DNA from: Adiantum capillus-veneris
Taxonomy: Eukaryota; Streptophyta; Polypodiopsida; Polypodiales; Pteridaceae
Length of the DNA stretch: 64,000 nucleotides
Reading direction: 5' to 3'
NCBI GenBank assembly: GCA_014529385.2
Contig: CM043968.1
Span: 11,301,148 to 11,365,147, forward strand
Part shown: positions 57,951-64,000 of the stretch, in pieces
Layout of the letters: each line of letters begins with the position of its first letter
How positions within the stretch are numbered: position 1 is the first letter of the stretch
Program-made: the position numbers and the translations under genes
Notes under the pieces: generated by a model
Databases searched by the model: none
What the model saw: only the letters and a program-made list of their open reading frames with translations
Told to the model about the DNA's origin: nothing

Positions 57951-59690
57951 AAAGAAAAAAATTATGTTTAATTTAGGGTTCAAGGTATTCAAAGTCATTA
58001 TAATAGTGACGATGATGTGGATCCATCCGATCAAGACGCCTATCTTGCAAGAAGGATCTTATGTCCTTGTAATCAATGCAAACATACTGTGCGATGGACA
58101 AGGCACATTTTTTCGCAGCATGTTCGAGGATCGAAAGAATGTGAGGTAGCTTACATTGTGATTTATGGTTTCTTAATTGCTATCGGAGGGGGAAATAGTG
58201 AGAGAGAGGGAGAAGAGAAGAATAAATTTATGTTTAATTTAGGGTTCAAGGTATTCAAAGTCATTATAGTAGTGATGATGATGTGAGGCCGTTCAATCGA
58301 GATGCCTATCTTACAAGAATTATCTTATGTCCTTGTGGTCAATGCAAACATGTTGTGCGACGGACAAGGCACTTTTATTTGTAGTACATTCGTGAGTTTG
58401 GCAAGTTTGACCCATCTATTATAGATTGATCAAGTTGTTGCCAATTACAACTCGTCGAACTATGATGTTGGCCAACAAGCAGCAATTTTGCAACCTAGTC
58501 GATGTGTTTGTAGGTGCTTTACTCAAGCAACATACATGAGGGTACAAAATGCAACCTCTTCAAGCTCAGAGGGTGACCATGCAGAGCACATCCCAACCAA
58601 GATTTGTTTCACTCCGAGGCAATCATGGATTTGGGAAGCCTCATGATCATCAACGATGACATGAAACGTGAGACCGACATGCCCTTGTATGATGGAGCAC
58701 GAGTGTTTAGATTGAAGGTGCTCTTGGTTTTTCTCAACGTACAGACAAAGTTTGGATGGAGTGACACTAGCGTCACAAAAATTTTAAGGTAATCTCTTGC
58801 AATGTGTCAATTTCAATAAAAAACTATACATGTATAATGTACCAAATTACAAGAGATGTTATTGTTTTTCTTTGTGTAGATTGCTAAAGGAGCACATATT
58901 ACCAGTTGATAATGTGATGCTAGATTCTAGAGAGGGTGAAAGATCCTACAAACCCTCGGGATGGATTACAATTCCATTCACGCTTGTCCTAATGATTGCA
59001 TTCTTTTTAGGGGGAATAGGTGGACATGCAAAAGTGTCTGAAATGTGATTCCAAGAGATATTGAACAGATCTCTACGAACAAAAAGTGTCGTAGAAGGTG
59101 CTATGACATTTTCCTCTGCTACCTTGCATCAAGAATTTTTCAAATTCAACCATGGCTGCTCTAGAAACATGGCATGGGGAGAATAGATTTTTGGATGGTG
59201 TGCTACGGATCCCTATAGATTGTGTGGCATGGAAACATATTGAAGACACGTGGCTGGATTTTGCTAGGGAAGATCAAAATTTGTGCCTCGGTTTGGTTAT
59301 GGATGGTGCAAATCCATTTGGTCAGAGGTCAACATCTTAGAGTGTATGGCCAATTTTTATTGTCAACTACAACATTCCCACGTGGTTGACGACTAAGAAG
59401 TGAAACCTATTTTTAAGCTTGATTGTGCCGGGGTGGTATAAAATGAAGAGTTTGGATGTGTATCTTTGTCCATTATTGGAAGAGCTACAAAATTGTGGAC
59501 AGGCATAGAAATTGTGGATATGAGCCGACATGTAGATCAATGCAATGCCTTGATAAGAGGCATTCTAATGTGGACGATGAATGACTATCCCAGGATAAAA
59601 GAATGCTCAGGTGAGACTCAAACTCACGTGTCAAGGTTTTGCGTCTTGTGTATGGATGTAAGGCTTGAATGGGTTTATTATCGTGTGTAG
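57840..59690 (+). pseudogene. CACTA (En/Spm) TNP2-type transposase remnant
   Basis: It starts with the transposase-associated zinc-binding part: DQDAYLARRILCPCNQCKHT then VRWTRHIFSQHVRG (58,020-58,130). This is duplicated in tandem about 260 bp further on. Then come MPLYDGARVFRLKVLLVFLN and VQTKFGWSDTSVTKILR (58,679-58,790); after an apparent intron (58,790-58,878) RLLKEHILPVDNVM; then 'LGLVMDGANPFGQRSTS', stop, and SVWPIFIVNYNIPTWLTTKK in another frame (59,284-59,400); and 'LDVYLCPLLEELQNCGQA' (59,452-59,505). This is the order of plant TNP2 transposases, whose catalytic core includes the Asp of DG.NPFG. Stops and shifts are frequent, and the C-terminal half is missing. No CACTA end could be confirmed. 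Confidence 0.85.
57875..58390 (+). repeat. Tandem duplication of the CACTA zinc-binding segment, unit ~260 bp
   Basis: Two copies running from 'gtgatttatggtttcttaat' through 'tttagggttcaaggtattca' and 'cttatgtccttgt(a/g)(a/g)tcaatgc' to 'gacaaggcac'. The first has a long (GA)n (57,902-57,947) that is short in the second. Confidence 0.85.
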
Positions 59691-60073
59691 GTGTGTGGTG
59701 CAGGGCTTTAAATAAGCAGTTACAATGCATGCATCACATGTTTTGGGAACTTGTCATGTTTAAGCTTTTGATTTTGTGGTTTTGTTATGCTTACAATTTT
59801 TCTAATCTGTACTCACTCACTTGTTAGCGTCAAACCGTAGGTGGAGTGTGGTTGCTTGTGCACTCTTCCTTTGGGTAAAGAGAGCTGTTTCCTGCTTCCA
59901 AAGTACAGCATCAGTTCCTTGCCCTCTTTGGCCATTTTTTTTTTTTGCAAGATTTGCCGTCGGTACAGGTATGTTGGGAACTGGTTGCTTAAACTATTCA
60001 ACACATGCTCACAAACATCACCATTTACTTGTCCACCTCTTTTCCCAATTTCCAAGCGCACGCACGCGCGCGT

Positions 60074-60074
<1 letters not shown>

Positions 60075-60148
<74 letters not shown>
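60075..60148. repeat. (CA)n microsatellite
   Basis: About 74 bp of CA repeats, near or within the outer end of the LTR of the following gypsy element. Confidence 0.95.
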
Positions 60149-60151
<3 letters not shown>

Positions 60152-60159
60152 AACATAGA

Positions 60160-60551
60160 ATTGACATAGACAATATTGTAAGAGTGTGTAAGAGAATTTT
60201 AAGGGATAGAGATTTGATTAGAGAGTACACAACAAATAGAGCATAGCATAAGAGAGTAGAGAAGAGAATCTGCAAGAGAAAGGCTTAAATCTAGCCACCA
60301 AACTCCACAACATCTCTCTTGTGGAGTTGGTATTTAATATATTATTTGTGAGTTAATGGGGCCAAAATTTGAGGTTCCTCTTTTATAACCACTTCATTTT
60401 TGTAAATGGGTGAAGCTCATTAGTTCTTGCATGACCCATAAGGGGAGTTCCCACTAGAATTATTTACACATCCATAGTGGCTTATTGAAATGAAAATCTA
60501 AAATACTGTGAGAGTGTAAAATGGCCGAGAGTTATTGCCTACGCCTCTTCA
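60160..60551 (-). repeat. 3' LTR of gypsy element 2 (outer end uncertain)
   Basis: On the - strand a purine tract GGAATGCGGGGGGT (60,565-60,552) is followed by TGAAGAGGCGTAGGC, the likely LTR start at 60,551. A TATA box (TATAAAAGAGG, about 60,387-60,377) lies 165 bp inside, as expected for the LTR promoter. The far end, near the (CA)n tract, cannot be fixed by eye. Confidence 0.6.
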
Positions 60552-60590
60552 ACCCCCCGCATTCCACTCTACAAAATCATCATCATCAAC

Positions 60591-63500
60591 TCAATTAGAA
60601 AAATAAATAGACAACACATATTTAACCATTATGCCAGCTATCCCAATTGCAACCAACCACTGCAACACGAGGGTGCCCAATCTTGCAACATCCCTCCCAC
60701 CAGGGATAGCAACTGTCCTCAGTTGCTCGATAGAGAAATCAACTGGACCGTGAGTGATGGAAATTGTGGAGAAGGTCTGGGAAGTTGGAAAAGAACTTTC
60801 AGGCATCCATTTGGCATCCTCTCTAGGGTGGCCCTTGAAAGTCAAAAGATAACAGTTATAAACCATACCCGTGCGTGTAGTGGTGGTCTCGTGATCAACT
60901 ATTTTTTTAGGGATGAGTTGCTCTTCTTGGTCTACAAGTGAAGTTGGGTCTTCATAAATGTGGTTTGTAGGTAGGGGTCCTCTGAATGGTTGTAAAAGAC
61001 TAACGTGAAATGCATTGTGAATGTGCCAATGTGCAGGTAGGTCTAAACAATAAGAAACATCATTAATGACAATTGAAATTTGAAAAGGTCCATAAAAACG
61101 AGGAGAAAGTTTATTAAAGACTTGGTATCAACACTTTTGATCCTTCGTTTTTCAATGCGAAGAAAAACATATTCACCTTCTTTGCATTGATGTGCCTTGC
61201 GGTGCTTGTTAGCATGCTTAGTGTAAAGTTCTTGTGAGTGTTTAATGGCAGAATGCACACTTGCATAAATATCATGAAAGTAGGTAGTGAAATCATCAGT
61301 GAACATGCACAACATTAGAAAGACGTGTAGAAGGAGTAGGAAGAGAGTGACCTTTTACAACCTCAAATGGAGATTTACCCGTCATAGTGTGAGTGGTGTT
61401 GTTATATGCAAATTGTAGAAAATGCAGGTAATCATCCCATTTCTTAGGTTGAGAAGAAAAATAAGCCTTTAACAAATCAATGATAGTTCCTTCGCCTTGA
61501 CCATTAGATTCAGGATAAAATGCAAAAGTGAAGTCAAGTGTAGTGCCAATATTTTCAAACATAGTAGTCCAAAAAGCACTAAAGAATTGTGTATCTCGAT
61601 AAAAAATAATGACTTTAGGCAAACCATAATGTGGAAAAAACAGTTTTTTTTATAAAAAAAAGCGTAGCTTGATGTGCTGTGAGTGTTTTCTTACAAGGAA
61701 TGAAATACGCTTGTATAGAAAAACGGTCAATAATAGTCCAAATCATGTCATGCTTGTGCAGTGTGAGTGGGAAACCAGTAACAAAATTCATTGAAATGTG
61801 TTCCCAAGGTCTTTCAGGAATGGGGAGAGGGTGTAAAAGTCCCAATTTCTTACCTGTAGTAGCTGCTTTGATCTTTTGACAAATCAAACAAGTCAAAACA
61901 TACTGTTTAACATAAATTCTCATAGTAGGCCAATAAAGATCACGATATAAATTTTGAAAAGCTGCAGAAAATCCTCTATGTTTAGCATAGGGTGGTTTGT
62001 GCAATTCTTCAATAATTAATGTACAAAAAGGTTTAGTCACACATAATTTTTGTTTGAAATAAAGGAAGTTTTCTTGAATAGTGTATTCGAGAAATGTGTG
62101 CACAAAGTTGTCAAGCATATGCAACCATGTCGTTTTGAAGTCATCATCATGTGCATAAGTGTCAGGCATAGTGTCAAATAAATTTCCCGTAATGGTTGAT
62201 ATATGATGAGGGTCTTCTACTCAAAGCATCAGCTACAACGTTTTCTTTACCAGGCTGGTATTGAATGTTGGGCTGAAAACTTTGCATAAAAGCGGCCCAC
62301 TTAATATGTCTATCATCTATTAAGGGCTAAGAAAGTAAATATTTGATACTTTGTTGATCAGTTTTAGTGATCAAGTCAGTACCCATTACATAGTGTTTCC
62401 AAATTTTCAATGCATGTACAACAATAGTCAACTCTTTATCATAAGTACTGAACTTTGTTTTAGAAGGTTTGAATTTACGACTTTCAAAAGCAAGTGGATG
62501 GTTATCTTGGATAAGGACTGCACCGATACCTTTTCCACTAGCATCAGTGACTACAACAAAGAATGGTCTTTTAAAATCAGGCAGTTGCAAGACAGGTGCA
62601 TTAGTCAAGGCATGTTTTAGTGCATTAAATGAGCTTTCTTGCAAATCAGTCCATTCATAAGGTGTATTTTTCTTCAACAGGAGAGTCAAATAATGTGACT
62701 TGTAAAGAAAAGTTACGAACAAATTTCATGTAATAGCTACAAAGACTGATGAAAGAACGTAGCTCATGCAAGTTTTTGAGTCTGGGCCATGACTGAATGG
62801 CTTCAATTTTCTTGGGGTATACATGTATTCCTTTACCCGGTACGAGTGTCCCAGATATTCAATTTTTGATTGGAAAAATAAACTCTTTTCAGGATTCAAA
62901 TACAAGTGATTTTGTGCAAGCAGATCAAATACACGTGTTAAGTGCTCTTTATGCTCTTCTTCACATTTACTAAATACCAAAATGTCATCAAGAAATAAAA
63001 TAAAAAAATCTTGTTGGTCAATGAAAATTCTATTCATCATGCGTGTGAATGTGGCTGGTGCATTTGTCAAACCAAATGGCATGACAAGAAATTCAAAGTG
63101 TCCAGTTTGTGTATAGAAAGCAGTTCTGTAGACATCATGTTCAAACATTTTGACTTGCTGATACCCTAATTTAAGGTCAATCTTGATAAAGATGTTTGCC
63201 CCTTTCAGTTTGTCTAACAGATCATCCACTCTAGGAATAGGAAACCTATTCTTAATGGTGATCTTGTTTAAAGCCCTATATTTGATACACATACGAAAGC
63301 TTCCATTTTTCTTCTTGACAAGAAGTACTAGAGCTCCGTATGGTGAACTACTAGGTTAGATTAAGCCTCCGTCAAGTAAATCAGTGATTTTAGTTTGTAT
63401 CTCCCTATGTGCGATTGGATTTACACGATAAGGTGCTCTACAAGGAGGTTAACTACCCGGTATAATATCTATTTTGTGATCTTCTAGGCGTGATGGTGGA

Positions 63501-63974
63501 ATTCCAGGTGGCAGATGATGCATGAAACAATCTTTAAATTGTGAAGGAAATTAATTGTGTGTAGAGTTGCGTGAAGTTCCAGTTTCAACAGAAATTTGAT
63601 TTACCGCTTTTTTCAATGCATGCAAGGTACGTGGTCTTTTGCCATGCTGTTTGGTGGCGTTCCACCACAATGCAGCGCTGCTAAGGAGATGATTTGATGC
63701 ACATTTTACCATTTCACGTTCGGGGAAGTCTTCATCATGAAAATAGTCATCTAACTGACTAACCCATGCTAGCATCTTTAGTGCAATCAAAGTCCTTGAA
63801 AGTGAAGGCTTTTCTACGAATTTTGTTTTGCTTGGATACGGGTGCAGATTCTGTGCGTGCAGAATGCAATAATTTATCTTCAAGTTCTTGCCTTCGCATG
63901 CGTTCATACGTGAGGGATTGTTGTAGATTAGCAAGCTGTTCAGCAATTGTGGGTGCTTGTGAAAGGTGTGCCAT
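60591..63974 (-). pseudogene. Ty3/gypsy chromovirus (element 2), internally deleted
   Basis: Read on the - strand. Gag starts at ATG 63,974 (MAHLSQAPTIAEQLANL) and holds 'LDDYFHDEDFPEREMVKCAS' and ALWWN (63,760-63,660), then jumps within a few bases of 63,550 to the region before reverse transcriptase, so the zinc knuckle and protease are deleted. Reverse transcriptase: MCIKYRALNKITIKNRFPIP, FEFLVMPFGLTNAPATF and the active-site box LFLDDILVFS (63,290-62,960). RNase H: VVVTDASGKGIGAVLIQ (62,560). Integrase: H-H-C-C zinc finger ending TCLICQ (61,890); first catalytic Asp replaced by Asn in SMNFVTGFP (61,800); FYRDTQFFSAFW (61,595); and QGEGTI holding the Glu (61,495). The end, FKGHPREDAKWMPESSF (about 60,838-60,790), is a chromodomain that in related elements guides insertion to heterochromatin. 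GLI-stop-PSSSP near 63,360 and several shifts show it is dead. Confidence 0.92.
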
Positions 63975-64000
63975 GATTGGTGTGATTTTTTAATTTTATT

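Noticed and set aside
59813-60275. Frames of 85-140 codons with poly Cys-Val or His-Thr
   Set aside because: They are translations of the (CA)n tract.

Overview
The window reads as nuclear DNA from a land plant, most likely a fern. Three things point that way: long runs of decayed pentatricopeptide-repeat (PPR) sequence of the type greatly expanded in ferns, a STAY-GREEN gene split into five exons, and a dense nest of plant-type Ty1/copia, Ty3/gypsy, CACTA and Helitron remnants with very many (GA)n tracts. There are no bacterial-style operons, and I saw no tRNA or rRNA gene and no CRISPR array. The fern assignment is inference.

Layout. 1-830 and 4,690-9,030 hold broken PPR arrays on the + strand. 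Between them lies a 468-bp inverted-repeat element (3,747-4,214) containing palindromes and a tRNA-like segment. 10,141-11,528 (- strand) is the only convincing intact host gene, STAY-GREEN (Mg-dechelatase of chlorophyll breakdown). It is followed by a 140-bp poly-G tract. 13.3-20.4 kb holds two copia elements of one family in inverted orientation, both cut off at integrase. 20.7-24.6 kb holds fragments of a LINE-like endonuclease, a Helitron and a gypsy integrase, plus unidentified ORFs. 24.6-29.6 kb is a fairly young copia element (+), joined tail-to-tail to a gypsy element (-, 29.6-35.0 kb, with PBS and a candidate 1.8-kb LTR). 35.4-39.1 kb contains an unidentified ORF, a near-perfect 64-bp palindrome, and a 960-bp LTR next to a decayed DEAD-box helicase cDNA fragment.

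The most unusual object spans about 39,995-56,788. It is a giant palindromic element of about 16.8 kb whose ends are inverted copies of each other and whose arms (about 6.6 and 9.4 kb) carry the same modules in mirror order: terminal repeat, (CT)n blocks, an ORF of unknown function, an AAGTGC-rich satellite, a transposase-like gene, a second AAGTGG-rich satellite, and an FCP1-like phosphatase ORF. A single-copy unknown ORF sits at the centre. The right arm has a tandem duplication of the transposase cassette and a 921-bp insertion with a 7-bp target duplication. I cannot assign this element to a named superfamily from sequence alone.

After it come a ~171-bp tandem satellite (56.8-57.6 kb), a decayed CACTA TNP2 transposase (57.8-59.7 kb, +), and a chromodomain-bearing gypsy element (60.5-64.0 kb, -) running to the window edge. 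Many lesions are CAG/CAA to TAG/TAA changes, as expected from deamination of methylated cytosine in silenced DNA.
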